Source of the DNA: Bipolaris cookei
Taxonomy: Eukaryota > Ascomycota > Dothideomycetes > Pleosporales > Pleosporaceae
Assembly (NCBI GenBank): GCA_002286855.1
Contig: NRSV01000036.1
Location: 298,019 to 362,018 of the forward strand
DNA: 64,000 nucleotides
Direction: 5' to 3'
Below, in pieces: positions 12,000-22,858 of the stretch. The notes under the pieces were generated by a model, which had not been told where the DNA came from, made no database searches, and saw only the letters and a program-made list of their open reading frames with translations. Position 1 is the stretch's first letter, and each line of letters starts with the position of its first letter. A program made the translations under genes and the position numbers.

Positions 12000-13740
12000 A
12001 TGCCGGTAAGCTACATTCACATTCTGTCGCATACAAAACCACTTGAACCCCAAGATTGCCCCCTTCCATCAGTATACCTCTTCCCATTTCCTGCGCCGCT
12101 TGTCTCAAATCCTCCTCCGCTCAGCCATGGCCCCCAAAGTTCAGCGCATCGATGTTGAGCCGCTTGTTGCTGGCCAGTCGCCGGGCCGTCCTTCTGTCAC
12201 CTATCGCTACTATTCATGTGACCCCCAGGCCCTTTCTTCCCCAAAGCAGAGTTTACCTAAGTCAGGCAAATTCAACGTTCTCTCTACTATCAAGGGCCTA
12301 CACTATCACAAAGAGCCACAAGCATATGCAGAACTACCCATATCTGAAAACCCCTGTCCTTTATGTTTCTTTGAACACTGTCACAAGTCACTAAAGTCCT
12401 GGTTCCGGCAATAGAAGCACGTGTTTTCGGCCGTAACGGTCCAGATTGACCGACTGACGAGCGAGCAATACGAAGAAAATGTAAGTCCCACGAACTACCT
12501 ACATCCTCGGTGCTAAGTGGCTTAGGATATTGGTGGAGTTGTCGACCTCATTGAGGTTATCCGAATCCAAGCATCTGGACCAACAGAAGCAGCTCGAGCT
12601 TTGCGCAAGAAGCTGTGAGTTAAGACTTGGCCTGGCTAATACTAGGTTCTAACACCACTACAGAAAATATGGCAATGCACATCGCCAAATACGTGCTCTT
12701 GTCATACTCGATGCATTGATCCAGAATGCGGGTACAAGATTCCAAAAAACGTTTGCAGATGAGCCCCTCTTGGAGCGACTTCGTATCTTGGCCAGAGATG
12801 ATACAGTAGATGCCGATGTAAGACAGAAAGCCAATGTCCTGTTTCGTGGATGGGCAGCGGAGTACAAAGGAAAACCTGGCCTCGAAAGAATAGCGGCGCT
12901 GCACAAGGAGCTACCTCGAACTAAACGCCCGCAGCCACAACAGTCTCGTATAGTGCGGCAGCAAGACGCTGAAGCGGCTCGCGAACGTGAGGAGCATTCA
13001 CAATCTCCTCCTAGAAATAGGTGGTCCGAACCGTCTCATAGTTCGTCTTCTAAGACGAGTGCTCCTGTTGCACCTGGCCCCAGTACCTCTACGAGTTCTT
13101 CATTGTTCAGGAGGGACAAGAAAGACAAGAAAACCAAGCGACAGCCGTTCAATCTTGAAAGAGAGAAGGGACAGATGCTTGAGACCATCGCATCTGCAAA
13201 CGTTGCCAGCACGAATCTATTGAATGGGTTGCAACTTATCAATCGTGAGCAACAGCGAGTCAGCGAAAATGCAGAAGTCATGCGTCGCTTCGAGACGTGC
13301 AAACAACTCCGTCGTCAAATCCTGCGCTATATTCACCTCGTTGAGTCGGAGCAATACATTGGCGGTCTGCTCAATGCCAATGATGAGCTGGTCAAGGGAC
13401 TAATGGCATTTGAAATCATGGACAAGAGCATTGATGATGACAGCGACAGCGACAATGAGGCAGGCAATATTTCCGCTGCTGAAGCGGCCATGGCCAATGT
13501 GGACATAAATGAAGCTCCTCCACCAAAGCCACCGCGACCCACGAGCATCCCTATGCCTTCTCCTATGGCTAGCAAGCAGCGTGTTGAATCGGACGGCGAG
13601 CCTGAGGAAGACGAAAACGATCCATTTGGTGACAGCAACGGTAAGCTTTCCACAACCAACATCCTAAGCGGGACTAACTTTCTACAGCAATCAATACTCC
13701 TTTCGCTGAGCGAGGCCAGCCAACTTGGAGGGATGTGTAG
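12000..13740 (+). CDS. LSB5: Lsb5-type VHS/GAT endocytic adaptor
   Basis: The secure exons are 12415-12480, 12526-12614, 12664-13640 and 13688-13740. The N-terminal VHS domain reads HVFSAVTVQIDRLTSEQYEEN, IEVIRIQASGPTEAARALRKKL, YGNAHRQIRALVILDALIQNAG. A GAT-like helical region follows (MLETIASANVASTNLLNGL), with a proline-rich PPPKPPRPTSIP and an acidic EDENDPFGDSN. The end is AINTPFAERGQPTWRDV, a typical Lsb5 tail. Yeast Lsb5 links actin patches, Las17 and ubiquitinated cargo. The start is uncertain: no ATG lies in frame in the 12415 exon. An upstream ATGCCG at 12000-12005 followed directly by GTAAGC would give MPKHVFSAVTV and a total of 396 residues, with a 409-bp intron. The second candidate, the ATG at 12127, needs a weak GTTCAG donor. 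Confidence 0.85.
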
Positions 13741-14324
13741 GGTCTCAAATGTAATGCGAAAGGCTATGTTTTGCGTCAAGGCATGGTGTTAGGTTCTCTT
13801 AATCGTTTTTTGCGATACCATTTCTTATGGGTTCATCAACTGATAGATGTGAAAACAATTCAATTAACTTACAACTCGCCACGTTCTCTACCATTCTTCT
13901 GACATGTATTCATCTCAGAATGCGAGGCGTCAGCCACGTTCACAGCCACGCGGGCGACGTCATGGCGGCGCTAGCATCGGCATGTTATTGGCCTAGCGCC
14001 ACGCGCAGCAGCATTGAAGCAGGGCCAGGAAACCGTTATACGACAACCTTAATCTCCCTCTGCCCCCTCTCAAACCCCAACTTGTATTTTCCCCCGTATC
14101 CACCTCTTTTCTATCCCACCACCAACACCGTAAGTCCTCTAAACGTGCCATGGCGCGCACCCGAAGACCCAAAAACAGCCTAGGGAACTCTCTAACAGCG
14201 TCATAGCGCAACTCGATCCACACTCCCAACACTTGCGCCCCTAGACACTATTCTGTCCTCCCAACCCTTCTACGTCTCGTTCGCATACCCGAATTAAATC
14301 GCAAGACACTCCCTTACTACAACG
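13741..14324. other. Upstream region of the Cys-rich peptide gene
   Basis: This is the 3' flank of the Lsb5-type gene and probable promoter of the following small gene. A pyrimidine tract (tctccctctgccccctctc) lies at about 14050, and a candidate 5' UTR intron is listed separately. No other gene was recognised. Confidence 0.5.
14130..14206 (+). other. Candidate 5' UTR intron
   Basis: The donor GTAAGT at 14130, a CTCTAACAG branch-like motif near 14192 and a CATAG acceptor ending at 14206 outline a 77-bp intron upstream of the 14325 start codon. It follows a pyrimidine-rich tract, as in highly expressed fungal genes. This is inferred from signals only. Confidence 0.4.
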
Positions 14325-14453
14325 ATGCCCGCTTCAGCTACCTCATCTATCGCCTCCACCGCCGGCTCCATTATCAAGCCCCAGGGCGGAAAGTGCAGCT
14401 GCATCAGCACCGACGACTGCAGTTGCTGCTGCATTCCTTGCACCGTCATGTAG
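14325..14453 (+). CDS. Small Cys-rich peptide, metallothionein-like candidate
   Basis: This 42-residue frame runs from the ATG at 14325 to the TAG at 14451. It starts MPASATSSIASTAG, continues KPQGGK, and ends in a cluster of seven cysteines at residues 24, 26, 32, 34, 35, 36 and 39, a CxC-x5-CxCCC-xx-C pattern. There is no signal peptide and no aromatic residue, both typical of metallothioneins, which bind Cu, Zn or Cd in the cytosol. The upstream pyrimidine tract and candidate leader intron suggest a real transcript. A 115-codon frame on the opposite strand covers the same bases but has no family features and is treated as a shadow. Function is inferred from composition only. Confidence 0.5.
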   Translation: MPASATSSIASTAGSIIKPQGGKCSCISTDDCSCCCIPCTVM

Positions 14454-16193
14454 AAAAAGTGTGGGAAAGCGAATGGAAATTCGTCAAGTGGGGCACCCAG
14501 CGCCATAAATAGATCGTAATCGACGAAAGGTGTTTTGGGATACAGTTTTGAAGCGTGCATATACATACCATGGGTTGTTATTGGAGTTTGGAAAGATGGA
14601 CGTGCTTTGCTGCCCCCTTGGCTGGGTGTGGTTCGTAGCAAATGTTATATTGTAAACTTTTTTTTCTCCCCAAGCTGCGTATTTTTGCTTTGCTTGTGCG
14701 CTATGTAAGCGCGTTTGTCGGTGATTAGGTCATGATTGTGTCAGTGTTTCTGGAGTCGTAGTGGTTCTTTGTTGTGGCTTGTGAGGATTCGAATGGAAGT
14801 TGTTGACGTAGTTGTACGTGTGTGTATAACAAGGGAAAGTATAGCAGTTGCGGGTGTGTGGTAAGTAACGCGCAAAGGGTTGAAGTGCTGATGTGAGAGC
14901 GAAGCAGTCGTTCCAATGCGTGTTAGATAGGCTTCTTGGGCGTAAGGGATGGTTATTGTAACATTAATATGAATGGTGATCAACACCATAGAGAACCAGT
15001 TCTATTGTCACTCGTTTGGCTTAATGACACCAGCTTGTACTAATGCAATCACACATACAGGTACCAAGGCATATCTTCAGTATGCATCGGATATTCATCT
15101 TTTTGTTCGCTCGGACTCCAGATGCGTCGAAACTTTGTCCTCTCGGTGAGACGGTGAGATTGGTTGTTGGAAAAACGATTTGGTATTACCAATTACCACT
15201 TTAAACTGTCGTTTTCATCTATCAAATCAAATAAGTCCTCTTTCTTTTCCTCAGAGTCTCAAAAGAACAACAACGACAGAGGGTGTTGCAATGCCGCTAT
15301 GTCGTGGCGTAAGCAAAAACTAGCGTTCTGTCAAAGTGATCTTTGTCGTCCTTTGCTGTCCTCAGTCTACATCCGGCGAGGTTTGTATCTTATATAGGCC
15401 AGACTGATTTGATCCCAAGTACGATCGAGCAAGAGAAAGAGCAAGATACACGATCTATACTCACTACCATACACGCCTTCGCATCTCCAAGTACGAATGA
15501 ATTTCTCACGTATAAATGAGACACCCTCCATTCGAATCTCTCCTCCTGCGGTATACTCATTCAGCAACCACAGGGATGCTGAAAGTGCAGCTATGGCGAT
15601 TAAAACAAGTTTTTTTTTGGTGTGATAGTAATGTGAGCCCGAGCCTATTTCTTTTTTCAGGGGGAAGGACGGTGAGCAATGGTTATAAAGAGTAGCATGG
15701 ATACTAACGGGTTCTGCGATAGTGCAGATCGACGTGGTTTGTGGGGTGGGCGACACCATGGGGGTATTTTTATTGGTGTTGTCAGTGAGGGCTGGAGTGG
15801 TGATGGTTGGAAAGGGGCGAGAGGGTGCTAGGAGCTTGATAGCGGTTCGTGGGTGGCTTTGAATACATAATGTTTACCGTATTGCGTCCTGGCTGTGCTT
15901 GCAGTTTCTATTTCACTGTGGCGAGGGGGTTTGTATGTGGATCTACGACTTCGCCTTTGTTGTGCTTGTGACAATCACGATTGGTGAGACAGAAAATCTA
16001 AATGAGGTTTGCTCGGTTGCATTGGCTGGTTGTTAGCAACAAGGTAAGAGTCAAAAACTACTAGTACTAATGAGACTGATACTAAAGAAAAGGAGGGAAG
16101 ACGATTGGTTCAGGGACTAGAGACTAGAAGGTATAATAAGCTCATGTTAATCTGAACTGATAATGTACTTGATTCTGTTCTTTTAGCAGCTAT
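14454..16193. other. Long region without a convincing gene
   Basis: The only frame worth noting is on the minus strand, 15367-15759, from a true ATG. It has a predicted membrane segment (KKLVLIAIAALSASLWLLNEY) near its middle and could be a small single-pass protein with a further exon, but no relative was recognised. A homopolymer-rich stretch lies near 15610 (tttttttttgg, complementary to a lysine run). The rest shows no gene signature. Confidence 0.4.
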
Positions 16194-18772
16194 TTAGCGG
16201 GTAATCGTCATAAGTGATCTAGCATCCGAGAGTGCGAGAAGTTCATCCACCTGAACTTGGAAAAGTGGTGAACTTGATTTCAGTGTTTGCCGAACGACAT
16301 CGTAGGCGCGGGCAGCTACCGGATCGCTGTTTCGCACAGCCTCTAACCAGCCAAGCAACCTCTGGATTGAAGGTATCACAGGAAACTTTTGTTCTCTCTT
16401 GCCTTGCATGTTATACGTCATTTCTAGCAGCAGGACTGTGATTGCTTGCATTACTGGAGATAGAAAGTTAGTATACATCGTCTACTCTTGTTCGGCTTAC
16501 TGACTGATATGGACAATTGCCCACCACGGGCCCTCCTTGTACACGAAGTTCGTGTTGAGCTGGACAGGAAACATCTTTGCCAATTCCAAAGCAGCGGTGA
16601 TGCATGATTCAGCCGTCCTTGTATCGAAATATGCAGAGGTGCTACTTTGATTTTCTACATGCCATCCCAAGCTGCGAAGGCATGGTTGCGTAATAAGTAC
16701 CTTGGTGCTCCAGTAATCTATTCTTAAGAGGAACTGCTCGCGGTTAGAGTCGGTTGCGCGGCTATTGTATTGTGTTCCAGGGCTCGTGGAAAGTGCTACT
16801 GCGCTCCATGTGTTGAGATCATTGAGAAGGTCCGAAATTGTCCTTTGTACAGACTGTGGATGTGTGAATATGGTGACTGGAAATTAGAGCGACATGTAAT
16901 AAACGCGAAGAGCTTACCTCCCAAGACTGAGTAGCAGTCTGTGGCGAGTACAGGCACCGCTGAACCTTTCTTGTGAGACGTGCGATCTCGATACGGCTGA
17001 TGAGGTATGGCTTCTTGCTTGACGCTTCCTTTTCAGATTCATGATTAGGTAATGGCACTGTGCAGTGTTCTTCGTTGATTACTGGGGGCCTGCTAATTAC
17101 AGTATTTATCAGAGTCTCGATGCAGTACGCAGCCCACCATGTGTGTATCAGTGTATCTTGATTGGGGTCAGGCGATTCAGCAGTTGTGTTGCGGAGGTGT
17201 AGGCCTAGAGCAATGGCATGACGTAGTGAGACACCAATAAGCACCCAAGCTCTGCTTACATGGCCAATTGCGAGAAGATAAAAAGACATTGAGCAAGTCT
17301 GCAAAGTTTTATGTCAGTGAAAACCAACAAAAGTGTTGAAGACATAGTATATGGTTAACTTACCGCTTGCACAAGCTCTAAACTGGCTGATGGAAAAACT
17401 CTGAGAGAACATTCCGATTTAATGAGATGCACAGCTCTCATCATATAATATCCATGATCACTCTCGTCTGCTCTCCATTCTGCACTCGTAAGGTGAGAAC
17501 ACTTTGCGCCTATCGCGAAGATCAAGTTCAACTGAGCTCGCCATCCATTAGACATGTTGAAGTTGCGTTTTTCTCTGACAGATTCAACATATGCACGGAA
17601 TTGGTGCTCGAATTTTGCATTTACCTAGAAAAAAGGAGACTATGTCGGTATGCCTTTCATACAAAACGTAATTATATTGACTCTTACAAGCGGAAAAGAT
17701 GAGTGGACTGTGTTAATGTAGCAGCCGAAAAGCCGTTCTGCAGTCTCGGCATTCGGGAGTTCGTAAGGGTCTATGAATACATCTGTGGCTATATCGGAGC
17801 TGTCGAGATAGAATGAGGTGTCGGTCATATGTTTCCAAGAGCCCTGTAGTGAGACCTGCTGGGCATTGCTTGTACGCTCAGGGATGGTATTAGGCCGTGT
17901 CCTTTTCGCATAGCGATCTGGGTTTCGTATGATATATGCTGGGATACAGGGCTCGGCTTTGATGTTTTGCAGTTGATGCTGCACATTGAGTAACCACTGG
18001 ACTTCGGAGGCTTGACCGACGTAGCCAGTTTCTCTCGATCTGTGACTCCGGGTCAAGTCTTCAAACAAGTTGTCAAGGCTTTGGTTAGATCCGATAGAGC
18101 CGCTTACAAGCGCCTCGCCATACTTTGGTGCCCTCCGGAGTTCCCTATGAGGTAGTTGATTTCGTTTCCCTAGAGTAACTAAAGCCGATTCTGTGGATTG
18201 TAGCTTTGCATACTCTTCCACCTATCAACGAAATACACAGTTAGCTTTCTTACTATGCTGAAGACGTAGTTCTCACCACAGATGAGCATACAATGTCTAG
18301 AACGGTTTGTATCTTTTGCCTGGATTCGTCATCGAGGTGCTCGTTCATGTCCCAGAGCAGGGTGGCGAGCGTATGGTTTAGTTGTATCACTCTACACAAT
18401 ATTAACAGATAAGAGAGCGCTTGCAGATTCAGGAAAGTATACTCATTGAGGCGTTCACGCCGACTCTGTTCGTATACACAAGTCCTGCCAGCAGCGTCGC
18501 AGTTTTGACAACTAGGAGTAGTGCCCGAACATTTCATCCCTATGAAAAAATGAGTTCGTACTTTGTCAAGTCTTTTCCACGGCACGTACTACGCTGGCGA
18601 CAAATCTTGCAGGCTTTTTTCCTACACAACTTTGATTATTACTGAGGAAGGTAATGCAACTTGGCGTAACATACACGCGATCTTCCTGGTCTCTTGTATT
18701 CAATCCGGGGCGTGGCTGCAGCCGAGGAATTGCCAATTTCCGCTTTTCGTTGCGGCTGTCGAAGTCGATCAT
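16194..18772 (-). CDS. Zn2Cys6 fungal transcription factor
   Basis: Nine exons on the minus strand: 18675-18772, 18590-18621, 18443-18539, 18277-18391, 17688-18221, 17364-17624, 16918-17298, 16505-16853, 16194-16453. Total 708 residues, all joins in frame. The binuclear cluster spans exons 1-3: V-K-K-A then C37, C40, C47, C54, C57, C64 (C-x2-C-x6-C-x6-C-x2-C-x6-C), followed by a basic RRERLNE linker. The middle homology domain includes HSSFPL, NGWRAQLNLIFAIGAKCSHL and the motif HTWWAAYCIETLINTVISRPP. It is expected to bind CGG-type sites in the nucleus. Exon 2 is only 32 bp, so automatic models may miss the DNA-binding domain. Large empty regions flank it, so its targets cannot be inferred from neighbours. 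Confidence 0.9.
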
Positions 18773-20815
18773 TGTATATTGTGGTTTTAAAGTAGGGCTT
18801 GAGATGTTATGGTTTGTAGGACCAATGGGGTCTTTCGATCTTTATCGAAGGATTCTCGATTTAATATCCGTGATTGCTAAAGCTGGAAGGAGCGATTTGC
18901 GAACAGGTCATGATAAGATGCGGGGATGACAGAAATCATGGAGCTTTTGCAGCAGTACGAGTATTGGTGGATTCCCAAAACCTAAATGTACTTGCTATGT
19001 GCATCGACGATGAGCTTGCGGTCTAGCAGCACGGTCAATTATTAGCGGGAATGGTCGGAACGAATCCGATGCGGCTTCGCTATTTACAAGAATTTGATCG
19101 GCGATGTAAGCAACGGAGTAGCGTGAGTATGCTAGTCTTGTTATTTGTACTTAACCCTTGTTCAAATAGCACAAGTTGTGTCTTCATATCACTCTTCGAC
19201 CCATGCTGTATCTGTTGCTTACTGTATCCTGAAGCCTGCTCGAACGTATGCACAGTATTACAAGCGTCGCAAGAATTTCCTCTAGTGGGTGGATCGTCTT
19301 GCAGGACCACAATCCATCGTCTGCATGGATCGTTACAGAGTTTGACGTCCGGAAGTCTATGTGCTCATTTATCGTCGGTATGGCGAAGACTGGTTGAAGT
19401 GCTAGTTGTGGGTCGCGACATCAAATGCGATAAGGATCAGATAACTGTATGTGGCACGAGAGGAATGGCTTGATTCTCCAATTTGAGTTCTGACTACACA
19501 AATGTGTGATGGGTAAAAGAGTAAGAACGGCCGAGATCTCGAGTACTGCCATCATAAGGTTTAGCAGCACATTGTGAAGCGAAACCACCGCCAACATGAT
19601 CGTCAGAATGACATCATTTAACTTCCAGAAGAAGAAAACCTCCCAGCTTGCATACGCACAACATCATGTCTTGCCGGCATTGTAATGTCGCCAAGAATCT
19701 GCAACGCCACTCGCCGTCCTCAAGCAGCTTCTCTATGTATGTTTTGAACCCGGAAACGGTGGGTGTTGCCTCGGGACGACAATGTTTCGAGATGAATCAA
19801 GGGAAAATGAACTTGGAAAAGAGAGTACCCACTTTTAATGTTCTTCCTCTCCACAATAGAGAAAAATAGAAAATATTAATGTCTGCGTTATGGCACATGT
19901 GGCCAGCAGGCAAAGAGCATGAGGTTGCAAAAAAGCCCAGGAAGTAATGGTAGTTCCCCGCTCCGCTCCGCCTGGTTTATCTTTTACCCGTACGTTCTTT
20001 AATTTCCGACGCGCACCAAAAATAAAGCTGTTTGAGCAGCAATTCCATCATTGCGCCGCGAGACCAGATCGTAATTGCATAGGCTAGTCGTTTTCTTTTT
20101 TGCTCCCAGCCTTAGATGGGCGCGTGCCGAAACACCGGAAATCTGATATGTGACATGTCATCAGACCATGAGTGCAGATTCCAAGAGTCTTAGGTGGGGT
20201 ACGAAAGGTTGAGTGGGTCTCTCCGGGGGGCCCATTTATCCATCAAGGGCACCGAGGTGGGGTCAGACGGTTGTATACACGCTTTTGTCAATCCATAGAG
20301 ATAAAGAGAACTGAGAATGAAAAAGTTATGCGCATGAGTGTTGTTTCCGTATTATGCATTTGAATAAAACTAGCGGGGTGCAGCTATGCCGAATTGTTGC
20401 ATGCAGACCAAAGTGGTTTGTATAACCTATATCTCTACCAGAGTTGGTGGATATCGAACTGAAATACTAAAAGTATGTGGTATCATAAAACGCGGCAAAA
20501 AGCAGAAATGGAAGAGGAAAAGGTAGAGATAACAGCCTGTAAACGCAGAATGGGCTGTTCCCGTGACTATCTTGGTGCCCTGTTCTCCAAATGGTATCAT
20601 TACTGTCGTGTCCTTAGACGTGCCATCGTGAATAAGATTGCTTTTTGAGCTTCGTCAAGAAGCAGCATAGACAATGTTCTAGCTATCACGCATGGCCATG
20701 GTGTTTGCTGGCGTATTCCGTGTCTCCATGGCGCATGTGTCGTCGTCTCAGGAGTCGACGTGCCCTGCAGCGCCCTCGATCCGTCTCAGTGAGCCAAAAT
20801 GTATTCTGAAAGTCT
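18773..20815. other. Long region without a convincing gene
   Basis: About 2 kb between two minus-strand genes. Frames such as 19051-19473 (plus) are open by chance and have no domain or codon pattern I can support. No tRNA-like B-box, repeat array or transposon terminus was noticed. The stretch just above 18772 is the promoter of the transcription factor. Confidence 0.45.
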
Positions 20816-21352
20816 TCACTTGGTGCCACTTGTGATGATGGTAGTGGTTTGCGGGGTCTTGTGGGAAACAGGGAGACCCTTTTCGATGTCGCGCATCTTG
20901 TTGGTGTTCTTGCCTGGGGGTGGGGAGTTGAGGCGAATACCGGTGCGCCGATCCGAGCGGTTTTGTTTGTTGTCGACAGTTGAGCGGCCAGTAAAGCGAC
21001 GAGAAGCACGGCGAATGGATGCTCGAACGTCCCACTGGCGCTTCTTTGCAAGCCACCAGAGAACCCCAGATGCGACTAGATTTTTGTTAGTTCAAGTATG
21101 TTTAAGAAGTGGAGTGATGAACGTACTTGAGCCCAGAACGACAAGAACGGCTACTACGATGATAGCAGCAATGGCACCACCTGATAAAGAGAAAGCGCCT
21201 TTTTGCGAGCCTGCAGCGCCAGCATCGCTAGGGTCTTGCGGGTTGTCACTGCCTCCATTGTATCCCGGAGGCGGGAGGCTGCTGCCCGAAGACGAATCCT
21301 GCGCAAGGGCTAGCAGAGGGAAGAGGAGCGAGAGGAGAAAAGGCCCGTTCAT
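20816..21352 (-). CDS. Small single-pass membrane protein with signal peptide
   Basis: Two exons (21127-21352 and 20816-21075) encode 161 residues; the intron (GTACGT, GAACTAAC branch site, CTAG) splits an Ile codon. Residues 1-18 (MNGPFLLSLLFPLLALAQ) form a clear signal peptide. A short Ser/Gly/Pro-rich outer segment follows, then a transmembrane helix (GGAIAAIIVVAVLVVLGS), then ASGVLWWLAKKRQWDVR and a basic tail (IRRASRRFTGR). This is the layout of small fungal plasma-membrane or secretory-pathway proteins, perhaps sensor-like, but the outer part is much shorter than in Wsc or Mid2 sensors. An upstream in-frame ATG would add 28 residues before the signal peptide and is less likely. No specific function can be given. 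Confidence 0.75.
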
Positions 21353-22858
21353 GATGATGCAGATGGGAATGTTGGAATGCGGCACGACGGAGAATTGATT
21401 GAGTTTTTGGTGACACCAGGATGGCGTGAAGGGCATTCGATCAGCTGGATAGAGACCAACAACTCGCTACCAGCGCGGAGGGCAGGTCCCTATATTTGCA
21501 TGGCTGCGTGCACATCTCTTTACCAAAACCACTGCCTTCTCCAATCGTCGTCCAATACCCCGCCAGTCTCAAGCCTTGTCGGCGGTTAGCATCGTGCGCT
21601 TGGACAGCAGACCAGGTTGGCTGTCGGGAGGGCCCATCAGGCCATCTTCTTAATATAGCGGCATTGGCGTCGAGTTTTGTCGGCTTGGGAGCGTAAGCTG
21701 CGCGGATTGGCAGGGCGTAATGGGTCGTGGGCGCGTAAGGTGGTGGATGGACGCGACGGTGCAGCGAGGCTAACGAGATGGCGCTTCTGATTGGCCCGAC
21801 CCTGGCCTCAACCGCCCTGCTAGCGATGTCGTCGCCTCTTGTGTTTCAGGGATACCAGCCAGCAACGACTCTTGATCCTCTATGGCTACAGGACTCAAGT
21901 GTGATAGCAGCCCCATACTGCAGTCGGTGAAGCCGTAGTATGTAGGTATTTTTGCCTCTTGTCTTGATTTTGAGTCGTATCCAGCTTCTTGTTACAATAC
22001 AACGTGTCATTATTCAGACAATGCTGTGGAGACGATTCATGCAAATATCCGAAAGTCTTCTGGTTAGCAGTGAACAACGTTACCAGCTGTCATGCTAAGG
22101 ACCACTCATCGGTAGCGCCGACTGTTGGTTGCGCAGAGCATAGGCAATCAGGCCATAGTGTGTGCACGTATTTCTGTCCCTTCATTTCTAGCGCAGGGCG
22201 GTGTGAGCCATTCACGGCCTGTCGGGATGATCTTTGCAGGTGCAGGAATAATAAGGAAAACAGACAGAATGGGCTGAACAAGAGTTACTATGGAGTAGGA
22301 ATTCGATGATTGACATGCTAATCAGTAGTACCCTGATTTTCAGCTATCGGTTGCAGTCACGTGTCTACCACCTAACACGTTTAGCACACCAACACAAGGC
22401 CAAAGAAGTGTGACATGTCAAGGTTGCCTGAACCTAAAGAAACAGCAAAAGTAAAGAAAAACAGCTGTGGAAGCTAGGTGAGCTTAGCAGGACATATGTG
22501 GTAGTGATTTTGGATGAGGATGCGTAGGCATGAGGCTTCATAAGTGAGTATTGTCGGGTAAAATCAGCGCCTTCAACACGCCATTACAACTCTTCATGTT
22601 CGACCTTTTATTATCTTCAGCTTGCGTATACCGCATATACCACTGACCGAGGCGCGTTACCAAAGGCAAGCGTCACTTCCTTATAACGACCAGGGAAGGC
22701 ACGGAGAGAATGGTAACCCTTCGAGTTTTGCTACCCCTCACATCTGCCACACGAACTCTCCTTCCACCAGAAACCTTCCCAAGTACTGCCCTTCAGAGTC
22801 CTCGTTGCCTATTGCCTCTAACTGTTCATTTCATCACGTCTGTTGTTCACAACCCCCT
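21353..22858. other. Divergent intergenic region
   Basis: This separates the minus-strand membrane protein gene from the plus-strand coiled-coil gene and must hold both promoters. Small frames at 21895-22309 have no supporting features. In the coiled-coil frame the sequence is open from 22622 but contains no ATG before 22859. Confidence 0.5.

Noticed and set aside
14294..14641. 115-codon minus-strand frame over the Cys-rich peptide
   Set aside because: No domain or membrane pattern, and it mirrors the plus-strand peptide gene, which has better upstream signals.
15367..15759. 130-codon minus-strand frame with one membrane segment
   Set aside because: It has a real ATG but no recognisable relative, and its downstream part is low in complexity. 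Mentioned in the gap entry only.
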